Origin: Luteibacter sp. Sphag1AF | GTDB taxonomy: Bacteria; Pseudomonadota; Gammaproteobacteria; Xanthomonadales; Rhodanobacteraceae | Direction: 5' to 3' | Assembly: GCF_014192715.1 (NCBI RefSeq) | Contig: NZ_JACHYH010000001.1 | Span: 496,001-560,000, forward strand | DNA: 64,000 bases | In this document: piece after piece, positions 19,827-28,181 of the stretch | Position numbering within the stretch: the first letter of the stretch is position 1 | Layout: each line of letters begins with the position of its first letter | The notes under the pieces: model-generated | Told to the model about the DNA's origin: nothing | Databases searched by the model: none | What the model saw: only the letters and a program-made list of their open reading frames with translations | Program-made: the position numbers and the translations under genes

Positions 19827-20737
19827 AAACGCTGCTGATCGGGGCCGACGGGCAACTGGGACGTTATCTCAGGCAAGCACTTGCAGGCCGTGGCGAGCTG
19901 ACCTGCTGCACGCGCCAGGGTCGTGATGGTGACCTTGCCTGCGACCTCACCGATCTGCCGGCACTCACACGTGTACTCACCGATGTGGCGCCGGCGCTCA
20001 TCGTCAATGCAGCCGCCTATACGGCGGTGGACAAGGCGGAGGCCGAGCCCGGCCTCGCCGCGTTGCTCAATGCAGACGTGGTACGCGTCATCGGCGAATG
20101 GGCGGCCACGGCAGGATCGGCCGTGATCCACTATTCGACCGACTACGTATTCGACGGCACGGCCACACGCCCGTACCGGGAATCGGACACGCCGACACCG
20201 GCAAACGCGTACGGCGCCAGCAAACTCGCCGGTGAAGTGGCGCTTGCGCGCTCCGCCGCCGACCATCTCATACTGCGCACAGCCTGGGTCTACAGCCGGA
20301 CTGGCCGCAACTTCCTCACCACGATGCTGCGTCTGGCCAGCACCATGCCGCGCCTGCGGGTAGTGGCCGACCAGATCGGCTCGCCCACCAGCGCGCCAGA
20401 CATCGCGCAAATCACGGCACAGATCGCAGCGCGCTGGATGAGCGGCTCCTTGCAGGAACGTGGCGCGCTGTCGGGCGTTTATCACCTGACCGCACAGGGC
20501 AGCACATCGTGGCATGGCTTCGCCGAGGCGATTGTCGCGCAGGCTCATGCGGCCGGCCTGCTGTCGCTGGCACCTCCGGTCGACGCCATTACCACCGCGC
20601 AATATCCGACCCCCGCCACACGACCGGCGTATTCGGTGCTGGACACAAGCAAGCTCGCGGCCACATTCGATATCCAGGCGCCCACGTGGCAGCGCGGATT
20701 GCACGACGTGCTGGCTACCGTCACTGACCCGTCATAA
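19823..20737 (+). CDS. rmlD: dTDP-4-dehydrorhamnose reductase
   Basis: A 304-residue SDR enzyme starting at a GTG inside the rmlC stop (GTGA). It shows the cofactor motif LLIGADGQLGRYL, VNAAAYTAVDKAE, STDYVFDG and the catalytic Tyr-x3-Lys in ANAYGASKLAGE. It reduces the RmlC product to dTDP-L-rhamnose. A longer in-frame form from 19778 would overlap rmlC by 49 bases and adds a non-homologous tail, so it was rejected. It is the last gene of the rml operon; the sigma-factor gene begins 71 bases later. Confidence 0.95.
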   Translation: MKTLLIGADGQLGRYLRQALAGRGELTCCTRQGRDGDLACDLTDLPALTRVLTDVAPALIVNAAAYTAVDKAEAEPGLAALLNADVVRVIGEWAATAGSAVIHYSTDYVFDGTATRPYRESDTPTPANAYGASKLAGEVALARSAADHLILRTAWVYSRTGRNFLTTMLRLASTMPRLRVVADQIGSPTSAPDIAQITAQIAARWMSGSLQERGALSGVYHLTAQGSTSWHGFAEAIVAQAHAAGLLSLAPPVDAITTAQYPTPATRPAYSVLDTSKLAATFDIQAPTWQRGLHDVLATVTDPS

Positions 20738-20808
20738 AGCACTGCTAGCTTCCCGCCACGCAAAGCGCCCGCACTCTCCTGCGGCGCCCGGAAGGTGGCC
20801 AGACAGTT

Positions 20809-21327
20809 GTGACCGTCGACAAACAGGGCACCTGGCCCGCCCTCATCGCTGACAACGGCGACCTGTTGCGTCGTTTCATCGCGCGACGCGTTGCCCACCG
20901 CTGGGACACCCAGGACCTCATCCAGGAGGTCTATCTGCGCATCCTTCGCGCACAGAACGGGACTGACACAGATATCCGTCACCCGAAAGCCTATCTTTTC
21001 ACCATCGCCGCGAACCTCATCAAGGAACGCAGCCTCTCCGCCAGCCGGATGAGCACGGGCGAAGAGTCGCTGGACGACATCCTGGACCGGCTCGCCACAC
21101 CCTGCGATGCCGAAGCATCCATCGACCGCGACCTGCGCCGCGAGCGCCTGGCCACCCTGCTGTCGAGGCTGTCTCCTAAGTGCCGCGCCGTACTCATCAT
21201 GCATTACCGCGACGAACTGCCCTATCGCGATATCGCCGAGCGCCTGTCCATCTCCACCAACATGGTGAAGAAGTATGTGGTGAAGGGACTTGCTGCGTGC
21301 CGCGAGGGGATGTCGCGTTATGAATAG
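20809..21327 (+). CDS. FecI-type ECF sigma factor
   Basis: A 172-residue ECF sigma factor. Region 2 holds WDTQDLIQEVYLRILRA and HPKAYLFTIAANL; region 4 holds LSPKCRAVLIMHYRDELPY and the helix-turn-helix LSISTNMVKKYVVKGLAACR, close to the FecI class. The start is a GTG preceded by AAGGTGG about ten bases upstream. It overlaps the fecR-like gene by eight bases. With FecR and the TonB-dependent receptor it forms a cell-surface signalling unit: ligand bound by the receptor would release this sigma factor to transcribe the receptor and phosphatase genes. Confidence 0.92.
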   Translation: MTVDKQGTWPALIADNGDLLRRFIARRVAHRWDTQDLIQEVYLRILRAQNGTDTDIRHPKAYLFTIAANLIKERSLSASRMSTGEESLDDILDRLATPCDAEASIDRDLRRERLATLLSRLSPKCRAVLIMHYRDELPYRDIAERLSISTNMVKKYVVKGLAACREGMSRYE

Positions 21328-22462
21328 TCCTGCGCGCCCGCGCTTCGGTAATGCGCGCGTACGAAGCGTGGTGGAACAGGCGGCCGAATGGTACGTGGAA
21401 CTTGGCGACGACAATGATGCAGCGATGGAGGCACGCTTCATGGCGTGGCTTGCTGAAGCGCCTGAGCACGTGGCCGAATATCTGGCCATCGCCCAGTTGC
21501 ACGGCGACCTGAAAGCCATCTCGCGCACGCAGGGCGTGCCCACCCGTGACCTGGTCGCCTCGGCGGCTGCGGAGCCGGCCGTGGTTCCGATTCGTCCCCC
21601 TGTGCCGCCCCGCACATCCTCAACCGCCCGGCCGCGCCGACGCATGTGGCGTGGCGCATTGGCGGCGTGCGCGTGTCTCGCAGTGGCAGGCGCAGCGCTG
21701 CTCTCAGGCTTGGGCACATCGCAGGACGGACAGATCTATACCAACAACACCGCATCTGTCCGCGAAATCACTCTGCCTGACGGCACGGTGATCCAACTCG
21801 ACAAGGCAAGCCGCGTCGCCGTGAACTTCGACGCACGCCTTCGCAGAGTGGACATCCAGCGTGGCGGTGCACTCATCGACGTGGGCAAAGACCCTGTCCG
21901 CCCGCTGCTGGTGACGATGGGCTCGCACATCATCCAGGATATCGGCACCGTGTTCGACGTGCATCGCGTACCCGGTCGCGACAGCGTGACCGTCATCAAT
22001 GGTCAGGTCACTGTGTGGACCCAGCAACATCCCTGGATCGACGCGCTGAATCGGCGCATGACCGGCACGCTCATTACCGGGAACGTCGTCGCCAACCTCA
22101 GCGCGGGCGAGCGCGTGAATCTGGATGCCGATGGCGGCGTGTCGCGCATGCGCGAATCAAGCACTGCATCTACGCTCGCCTGGATGCCATCGGACATCCG
22201 CTTCCAGCACGCGCAGATAAGCGAGGTCGCACGTCAGTTCAACCGGCACACTACCCTGCCGCTGGTCATCGAAGACAGGCAGATCGGCAAACGGGAAATC
22301 AGCGGCGTGTTCCACGCCGACGACGCGGATGCTTTCGTCGCCTGGCTTGCCACGCAGCCGGGCGTGCACGTGGAACGGGAATCGAATGAAATCCGCATTC
22401 GCGCGTCAGAGCACCCGGTGGCCCGACAAGGGAGCACTGTAAGAAAAGATTCACGAAAATAG
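21320..22462 (+). CDS. FecR-family anti-sigma/transmembrane signal protein
   Basis: A 380-residue protein. The cytoplasmic N-terminal DUF4880-like part (QAAEWYVEL, FMAWLAEAPEHVAEY) is followed by a Pro-rich linker, one membrane helix near residues 110-130, the periplasmic FecR domain (REITLPDGTVIQLDKASRV) and a C-terminal STN-like segment (QISEVARQFNRHT). The ATG at 21320 lies inside the sigma gene end; a start at 21290 would only add residues read out of the sigma gene. It should hold the sigma factor inactive and pass the receptor signal from periplasm to cytoplasm. Confidence 0.93.
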   Translation: MNSPARPRFGNARVRSVVEQAAEWYVELGDDNDAAMEARFMAWLAEAPEHVAEYLAIAQLHGDLKAISRTQGVPTRDLVASAAAEPAVVPIRPPVPPRTSSTARPRRRMWRGALAACACLAVAGAALLSGLGTSQDGQIYTNNTASVREITLPDGTVIQLDKASRVAVNFDARLRRVDIQRGGALIDVGKDPVRPLLVTMGSHIIQDIGTVFDVHRVPGRDSVTVINGQVTVWTQQHPWIDALNRRMTGTLITGNVVANLSAGERVNLDADGGVSRMRESSTASTLAWMPSDIRFQHAQISEVARQFNRHTTLPLVIEDRQIGKREISGVFHADDADAFVAWLATQPGVHVERESNEIRIRASEHPVARQGSTVRKDSRK

Positions 22463-22463
22463 C

Positions 22464-22492
22464 GGTACCCGAATCCTCTGCACGGGACTCTT
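22464..22492 (+). promoter_or_regulatory. Candidate ECF-dependent promoter upstream of the TonB receptor
   Basis: Between fecR and the receptor gene, GGTACCC (22464-22470) and GGGACTCTT (22484-22492) are spaced like the -35 and -10 boxes of an ECF promoter. The assignment rests on position and spacing only; I have no aligned set to confirm it. Confidence 0.3.
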
Positions 22493-22534
22493 AGATGGGT
22501 AGTCGATACCACTCCCTCTGAAGGCTTCCTCTCC

Positions 22535-25021
22535 ATGCGCCACCGTCTGGCCGTCCATATCGCCCTCGCCATCGCCAGTGCGATGACTCTTCCGAACCTG
22601 GCCATGGCGGCCAGCACGACGACGGCAGGGATCGCCGCCATGCCACTCACGCAGGCGCTGGACCGGTTCGCCCACGACACGGGCATGCAGGTCATCTACG
22701 CATCCGATGTTGCCGAAAGCATCCGCAGCCAGGGCTCTCCGGGCGGCGTCAGCGCGCAGGTGCAACTGGAACAGCTGCTGCGCGGCACCGGGCTCACCTT
22801 CCAGTTCGTTACGCCGACCACCGTGAGCATCGTGCGGGGAAACGCGCCCACCCGCACTCCCAACGCGGACCACGACCTCCCGCCCATCGATACCCGCAAC
22901 GATCCGGCACTTAATCTCGCTCCCGTAAGCGTGCATGCCAATGCCGTGGACACTCTGGCGCCCAGCGCCGCACCGCTGGATGCCATCCAGCCCACCTCCG
23001 TGATCGACGAGCGCTTCATCCGCGATGGCCTGCGCTTCAATGCAAACTTTGACGACATCATCAAGTACGCACCCAGCGTCACCGTCACGTCACCCGAAGG
23101 CCCGGGCCTGGGCAAGAACGAAGGCATCAGCATCCGAGGCTTCCAGGATGGCCAGTTCAACGTCACCTTTGACGGCATCCCGTTTGGTGACGCCAGCGAT
23201 CTGCATCACACCACATCGGCGTACTTCAACAATCACGTGCTTGGCCAGGCCGAGATCGACCGCGGCCCGGGTGGTGGCAGCACCATTGGCAACGCGACGT
23301 TCGGCGGCACGGTTGCCCTTCGCTCGCGCGAACCCTCCGGCGAAACCGGCATCACGCCGTATCTGACCATCGGCAGCTGGAACACGCGGGCCGGTGGTGT
23401 GTCGGTCGATGAGAGCCTGGGTGGTCACACAAAGCTGTTTGCGGATATTTCAAAAGAATCCAGCGACACGTTCCTCAAGGGCACCGACGACCGCCGCGAG
23501 CACGTGTTCATCAAGACGGTCACCGACCTCGGTACGGATACCACGCTGACCTTCGTCACCAGCTACAACCGCGAACATCAGAACACCGTGCAGGGCGCCA
23601 CGAAGGACGAGATCGCGCGCTACGGCTGGCGTTACGGCCTGAGCAGCGATCCCGCGCTGCAGTCTTACAGCGGCTACAACAACGCCGCGTACTACTCCAG
23701 CTTCACCTACGTGGACCTCTCCAGCCGCCTCGGCGACTGGGATGTGGACAACAAGGTGTACCTGAATACCTTCGACCATTGGGCGCGCAAGACGGCCGAC
23801 GCATCGGACGACAATCCGGCGCACAACGGGGTAACGTTCTACAACGCCGCCGGCAAGAAAGTCAGCACCAACAAGACCGACGTACCGGGCAAGCTGTCTG
23901 ATTCGGGCTTTCACTCGTTCGGTGATGTACTGCGTCTGGGTCGCGACCTCGGCCCCGGACAGCTGCTGACGGGTGTATGGCTGGAGCGCAGCATCGACGC
24001 ACGCTACCAGTACCCGCTGGACATGACCACGGACACCAAGACCGGCACCAAGTACGGTCAGGTCTACAACTATCTTCTGGATGACCGCACCGACACTTTC
24101 CAGCCGTACGTGCAATACGACTGGAAAGTGACCGATGCCATCACCGTCAGTCCCGGTGTCCGCTACTCCCAGGTCACGCGCTCGCTTGATGCCACGCTCA
24201 ACAAGGTGTCGCCGCCTGTTCCGTCGCAAGCACAGGCCACCTACCACGCCACGCTGCCGTCGCTGAGCGTGCACGACCGCCTCTCGGACAACTGGAGCGC
24301 ATACGCACAGGCGGCCAAAGGCTTTCTTGCGCCCCCCATCGACGTGATCCAGGTCAACGGCTCAGCAGGCCTGAAGCCAGAGCTTACGACCAACTATCAG
24401 CTCGGCACCGCCTATGCGTCACGCCAGCTCACGTTCGGTGCCAGCCTGTACTACATCAACTTTGCCAACTTCATCACCGAGACCGAAGTGGCGACGCCGA
24501 ACGGCAACGAGAACGCTTACGTGAATGCCGGCGGCGCGATCTACAAGGGCGCGGAAGTCGAAGGAACCTACGCGCTCACGCACGACCTCAGCGTGTATGC
24601 GAACGCCAGCTACAACAAGGCCACGTACAAAAACAGCAACACCCAGGTCGCAGGAACGCCCAAGGTGACGGCTGCACTCGGCCTTCTTTATAGTGCGCAG
24701 AACGGCTTCTTCGGATCGGTCATGGGCAAGTTCCTCGGTCATCAGTACGGGCTGGACAACACCACGGACGCCTCGGGCGCCAGCGTCTTTCACAACGCAC
24801 AGCGCATCGCCGGTTTCATGAGCGTGGATGCCGCAGCGGGCTATCGCACCGACAAGGGGCCAGCCGGCACCAAGGGCTACTCGATCAGCGTCGACGTGAA
24901 CAACCTTTTTGATGTGCGCAAGTTCACCGGATATGCGGGCACGCAATCGGTCAGTGGTACTCCGCTCTATTTTGGCCTGCCAGGTCGCGGGGTGTTCCTC
25001 GACCTGTCCGTCAAGCTGTGA
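22535..25021 (+). CDS. TonB-dependent outer membrane receptor with STN signalling domain (FecA-like)
   Basis: An 828-residue receptor with a signal peptide ending near LAMAA, an STN domain at about residues 30-105 (MPLTQALDRFAHDTGMQVIY; LLRGTGLTFQF), a plug domain around 150-265 (GISIRGFQDGQFNVTFDGIP; IDRGPGGGSTIGNATFGG) and a 22-strand-type barrel to the end. The STN domain marks it as a transducer that signals to FecR. The C-terminus is SVKL rather than the common terminal Phe. The phosphatase gene overlaps or directly abuts its stop, which suggests a ligand that is an organic phosphate such as inositol phosphate; this substrate is inferred. Confidence 0.93.
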   Translation: MRHRLAVHIALAIASAMTLPNLAMAASTTTAGIAAMPLTQALDRFAHDTGMQVIYASDVAESIRSQGSPGGVSAQVQLEQLLRGTGLTFQFVTPTTVSIVRGNAPTRTPNADHDLPPIDTRNDPALNLAPVSVHANAVDTLAPSAAPLDAIQPTSVIDERFIRDGLRFNANFDDIIKYAPSVTVTSPEGPGLGKNEGISIRGFQDGQFNVTFDGIPFGDASDLHHTTSAYFNNHVLGQAEIDRGPGGGSTIGNATFGGTVALRSREPSGETGITPYLTIGSWNTRAGGVSVDESLGGHTKLFADISKESSDTFLKGTDDRREHVFIKTVTDLGTDTTLTFVTSYNREHQNTVQGATKDEIARYGWRYGLSSDPALQSYSGYNNAAYYSSFTYVDLSSRLGDWDVDNKVYLNTFDHWARKTADASDDNPAHNGVTFYNAAGKKVSTNKTDVPGKLSDSGFHSFGDVLRLGRDLGPGQLLTGVWLERSIDARYQYPLDMTTDTKTGTKYGQVYNYLLDDRTDTFQPYVQYDWKVTDAITVSPGVRYSQVTRSLDATLNKVSPPVPSQAQATYHATLPSLSVHDRLSDNWSAYAQAAKGFLAPPIDVIQVNGSAGLKPELTTNYQLGTAYASRQLTFGASLYYINFANFITETEVATPNGNENAYVNAGGAIYKGAEVEGTYALTHDLSVYANASYNKATYKNSNTQVAGTPKVTAALGLLYSAQNGFFGSVMGKFLGHQYGLDNTTDASGASVFHNAQRIAGFMSVDAAAGYRTDKGPAGTKGYSISVDVNNLFDVRKFTGYAGTQSVSGTPLYFGLPGRGVFLDLSVKL

Positions 25022-25032
25022 GGATGGCCGAC

Positions 25033-26271
25033 ATGGCACGTTCCACAATGAAACTCGCCTTTGCCTTACTGTGCGGGCTCGTTGCTGCCGAGCCCGCACT
25101 CGCCGCAAAAGATGCTGCACGCCTGGAAATCGTACTCATGCGCCACGGCGTGCGCTCGCCGACGAAGCCGCCGGAGACATACGCCGCCTATGCGGTTGAC
25201 GCGTGGCCTGCGTGGCCCGTTGCACCGGGCATGCTGACCACCCACGGCGCAGAAGGCATGACCGCGATTGGCCGTACTTACCGTGCGTCCTTCGCGAAAG
25301 CGGGTCTGTGGAATGGTGCGTGCCCTGCGGATGCCCGCGTAGTCATCATCAGTGACAGCACACCGAGGAACCGGCAGAGTTCAGCCGCCTTTGTCACAGG
25401 ATTGGCGCCGACATGTGATGGCGGCTTTCTCGGCCTCGACGGCGACACAAACAATCCGCTGTTTCATTACGGTGCTGGCGATGACAAGGATGCGGCCATT
25501 ACGTCCACGCCGCCGGACGCGCCTGCGGAGCTGGCCGATCTGGAACGCGTGATGCTCAATTGCGACGCGGGCAAATGCGCGGACGTCGCAGGAAAAACGC
25601 GTCTTGCGACAGATACGCCGAAAGCCATCGCGGCATCCATGAAGATGGCCGGAACACTCAGCGAAAACCTCATGCTGTCGTACGTGCAAGGCATGCCCAT
25701 GCAGGATGTGGGCTGGGGACGTGCCACCGAAGCCGATGTCGGCAAGATTGTGATGCTGCACAACGCGCAGTTTGCAGTCACGAAGAAGAGCCAGCCAGCT
25801 GCCGCGCAGGCAGGCTCCAATCTGGCCGCTCACATGCTGGCATCGCTGAATGCCGCCGCGGGGCAACCTGCCGACGCCGAACCGCTGGCACCAGCGGGCA
25901 CGCGAGCTGTTGTTCTGATGGGACACGACACCAACCTGGCCAATATCGCCGGCGTGCTTGGGCTCGACTGGCATGACGCGACGCGGCCTGACGACTATCC
26001 ACCCGGCGGGGCGGTCGTTATCGGCCTGTATGAGGTGAAAGGCGGTTATGAAGTGCGCGTGCGCACGGTGATGCCGTCACTCAACGCACTTCGCACAGCG
26101 CAAGCGGGGAAGGCGATGACACTTGTCGAAAGACCGGTAGCGTTGTCCTGCGCGAAGCGCACGGCGTGCACACTTGATGAGTTCAAAGCACTGGTGCAGC
26201 GCGGCAGCGATCCGCAGCGTGTAGACAAGGGGATGCCCGCGTTGTCAGTGCAACATCAGTCGCTACCCTGA
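25033..26271 (+). CDS. Histidine acid phosphatase, AppA-like phytase/glucose-1-phosphatase
   Basis: A 412-residue periplasmic phosphatase of histidine phosphatase clade 2. After a signal peptide (ending near ALAA) comes RHGVRSP at residues 37-43 with nucleophile His38. The proton-donor motif HDTN at 298-301, within MGHDTNLANIAGVLGL, matches E. coli AppA rather than the HAE form. QGMPMQDVGWGR also follows AppA. Several Cys pairs suit a periplasmic enzyme. The ATG at 25033 has GAGG nine bases upstream; starts at 25018 (GTG) and 25024 are possible. It would release phosphate from phytate or sugar phosphates. It abuts the receptor gene, so it is probably induced with it. Confidence 0.88.
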   Translation: MARSTMKLAFALLCGLVAAEPALAAKDAARLEIVLMRHGVRSPTKPPETYAAYAVDAWPAWPVAPGMLTTHGAEGMTAIGRTYRASFAKAGLWNGACPADARVVIISDSTPRNRQSSAAFVTGLAPTCDGGFLGLDGDTNNPLFHYGAGDDKDAAITSTPPDAPAELADLERVMLNCDAGKCADVAGKTRLATDTPKAIAASMKMAGTLSENLMLSYVQGMPMQDVGWGRATEADVGKIVMLHNAQFAVTKKSQPAAAQAGSNLAAHMLASLNAAAGQPADAEPLAPAGTRAVVLMGHDTNLANIAGVLGLDWHDATRPDDYPPGGAVVIGLYEVKGGYEVRVRTVMPSLNALRTAQAGKAMTLVERPVALSCAKRTACTLDEFKALVQRGSDPQRVDKGMPALSVQHQSLP

Positions 26272-26289
26272 AGGTCGCGCTTCGCAGGC

Positions 26290-26325
26290 CCGGGAGCGAT
26301 TGGGTGATGCCCCGATCGCTCCCGG
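26290..26325. terminator. GGGAGCG palindrome between convergent genes
   Basis: A perfect 11-bp inverted repeat (CCGGGAGCGAT / ATCGCTCCCGG) with a 14-base loop lies between the convergent phosphatase and glmS genes. It can serve as a terminator in both directions but has no T-run. The GGGAGCG core recurs at 35.4 and 57.5 kb, so it may be a REP-like element. Confidence 0.6.
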
Positions 26326-26335
26326 ACAAGCCGGG

Positions 26336-28165
26336 TTATTCCACCGTTACCGACTTGGCAAGGTTGCGCGGCTGATCCACGTCGGTGCCGCGCATCACGG
26401 CCACGTGATAGGACAGCAGCTGAAGCGGGATGGTGAACACGGCGGGCGAAATGAAATCGCCGCCCGAATCCAGACGCACCATGGCGCCCTGCTCGATGCC
26501 ATCGTCCATCTCCGCATTGGAATCGGCAAACACCACCAGCTGGCCGCCACGTGCGCGCACTTCCTGAAGATTGGACTTCAGCTTGTCCAGCAACGGGCCG
26601 TTGGGCGCCACAGCAACGATGGGCATGCTGTCGTCCACCAGCGCCAGCGGACCATGCTTGAGCTCACCCGCCGGATACGCTTCGGCGTGGATATAGGAAA
26701 TTTCCTTGAGCTTCAGCGAGCCTTCCAGCGCCACCGGATAGTGCGCACCACGTCCGAGGAACAATGCGTGGTGACGGGAAATGAAGAGTTCCGCCAGCGC
26801 GACTACTTCCGGTTCGATCTTCAACGCCTGCTCGATGGCAGCGGGCAAGTGACGAAGCTCTTCGCACAGCGCCCGATACTTCGCATGATCCAGACCACGA
26901 CGACGGCCTAGGTCCAGCGCCAGCAACGCGAATGCGGCCAGCTGCGTGGTGAATGCCTTCGTGGACGCCACGCCGATCTCCGGACCCGCACGCGTCATCA
27001 GTTTCAGATCGGACTCACGCACCACCGACGACTCAGGCACATTGCAGATCGCAAACGTGCCCAGATAACCGCGACGACGCGATTCACGCATGGCAGCCAG
27101 CGTGTCTGCCGTTTCACCCGACTGGGACACCGCGACAAACAGCGTGTCGGCAGGCACCACGACATCGCGATAGCGATACTCGCTGGCCACTTCGACCACG
27201 ACAGGGATGCGCGCCAGCTCTTCAATCCAGTACTTGGCGACCATGCCTGCGTGATAGCTGGTGCCGCATGCCACGATGTGGATCTGCCTGGTGCGATCAA
27301 GCACGGGATCGGCATCAATGCCGAAGATGTTGGGAAGCACGCCATGCGGACCAATGCGACCCTCCAGCGTGTCGGCCACCGCACGCGGCTGCTCGAAGAT
27401 TTCTTTCTGCATGTAGTGGCGATATTCACCGCGCTCGACAGCGTCGGCGGACAGTTCGCTTTCATGTGCCGCGCGATCCACCGGCTGACCATCCAGCGTG
27501 AAGACCTGCGCACTCTCGCGCGTGATCTCCACGACGTCGTCTTCTTCCAGATACATCATGCGGTTGGTGACTTTGATGAGCGCCTGAGCATCCGAACCCA
27601 GGAAATGCTCGCCGATGCCGATGCCGACCAGCAAGGGGCAGCCGCGACGCGCGCCCACGATGCGACCCGGCTCGTCCAGGCTGAGTACCGCGATGGCATA
27701 GGCGCCTTCCAGCTGACGCACGGCAGCCAGCACCGCTTCGCGCAGGCTGCGGCCATCGCTCAGCAGGTCGTCGATGAGCGCGCCCATCACTTCGGTATCG
27801 GTTTCCGAAGTGAACACACGCCCGCGCGACTTCAACTCTTCACGCAGGGCAACGTAGTTCTCGATGATGCCGTTGTGAACGATGGCAACGCGCCCCTGCA
27901 CGTGCGGGTGTGCGTTGCTTTCGTTGGGAACGCCATGCGTCGCCCAGCGCGTGTGAGCGATGCCGGTGCCGCCGGGAAGCGGATCGGCGTCGTACAACGC
28001 TTCCATCTCACGAACCTTGCCCTTGGCGCGCACGCGACGGATGTCGTCACCGTCCGACACAGCAATGCCTGCCGAATCGTAACCGCGGTACTCCAGCGCC
28101 TTGAGGCCGGCAATCAGGATAGGCGCGACATCACGCTGGGCAGCGGCGGCAACAATTCCACACAT
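26336..28165 (-). CDS. glmS: Glutamine-fructose-6-phosphate aminotransferase
   Basis: A 609-residue GlmS, the full usual length. Cys2 of MCGIVAAAAQR is the N-terminal nucleophile of the glutaminase domain, which also shows RWATHG and HNGIIENY. Two SIS sugar-isomerase domains follow (CGTSYHAG; SQSGETADTLAAM; STKAFTTQ), and the C-terminus is the conserved KSVTVE. It makes glucosamine-6-P for peptidoglycan and LPS. The ATG at 28165 was chosen because it exposes the catalytic Cys. It follows the cystathionine beta-synthase gene by 16 bases in one operon. Confidence 0.97.
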   Translation of the reverse strand: MCGIVAAAAQRDVAPILIAGLKALEYRGYDSAGIAVSDGDDIRRVRAKGKVREMEALYDADPLPGGTGIAHTRWATHGVPNESNAHPHVQGRVAIVHNGIIENYVALREELKSRGRVFTSETDTEVMGALIDDLLSDGRSLREAVLAAVRQLEGAYAIAVLSLDEPGRIVGARRGCPLLVGIGIGEHFLGSDAQALIKVTNRMMYLEEDDVVEITRESAQVFTLDGQPVDRAAHESELSADAVERGEYRHYMQKEIFEQPRAVADTLEGRIGPHGVLPNIFGIDADPVLDRTRQIHIVACGTSYHAGMVAKYWIEELARIPVVVEVASEYRYRDVVVPADTLFVAVSQSGETADTLAAMRESRRRGYLGTFAICNVPESSVVRESDLKLMTRAGPEIGVASTKAFTTQLAAFALLALDLGRRRGLDHAKYRALCEELRHLPAAIEQALKIEPEVVALAELFISRHHALFLGRGAHYPVALEGSLKLKEISYIHAEAYPAGELKHGPLALVDDSMPIVAVAPNGPLLDKLKSNLQEVRARGGQLVVFADSNAEMDDGIEQGAMVRLDSGGDFISPAVFTIPLQLLSYHVAVMRGTDVDQPRNLAKSVTVE

Positions 28166-28181
28166 GGGCAGGTCCTTTGAT

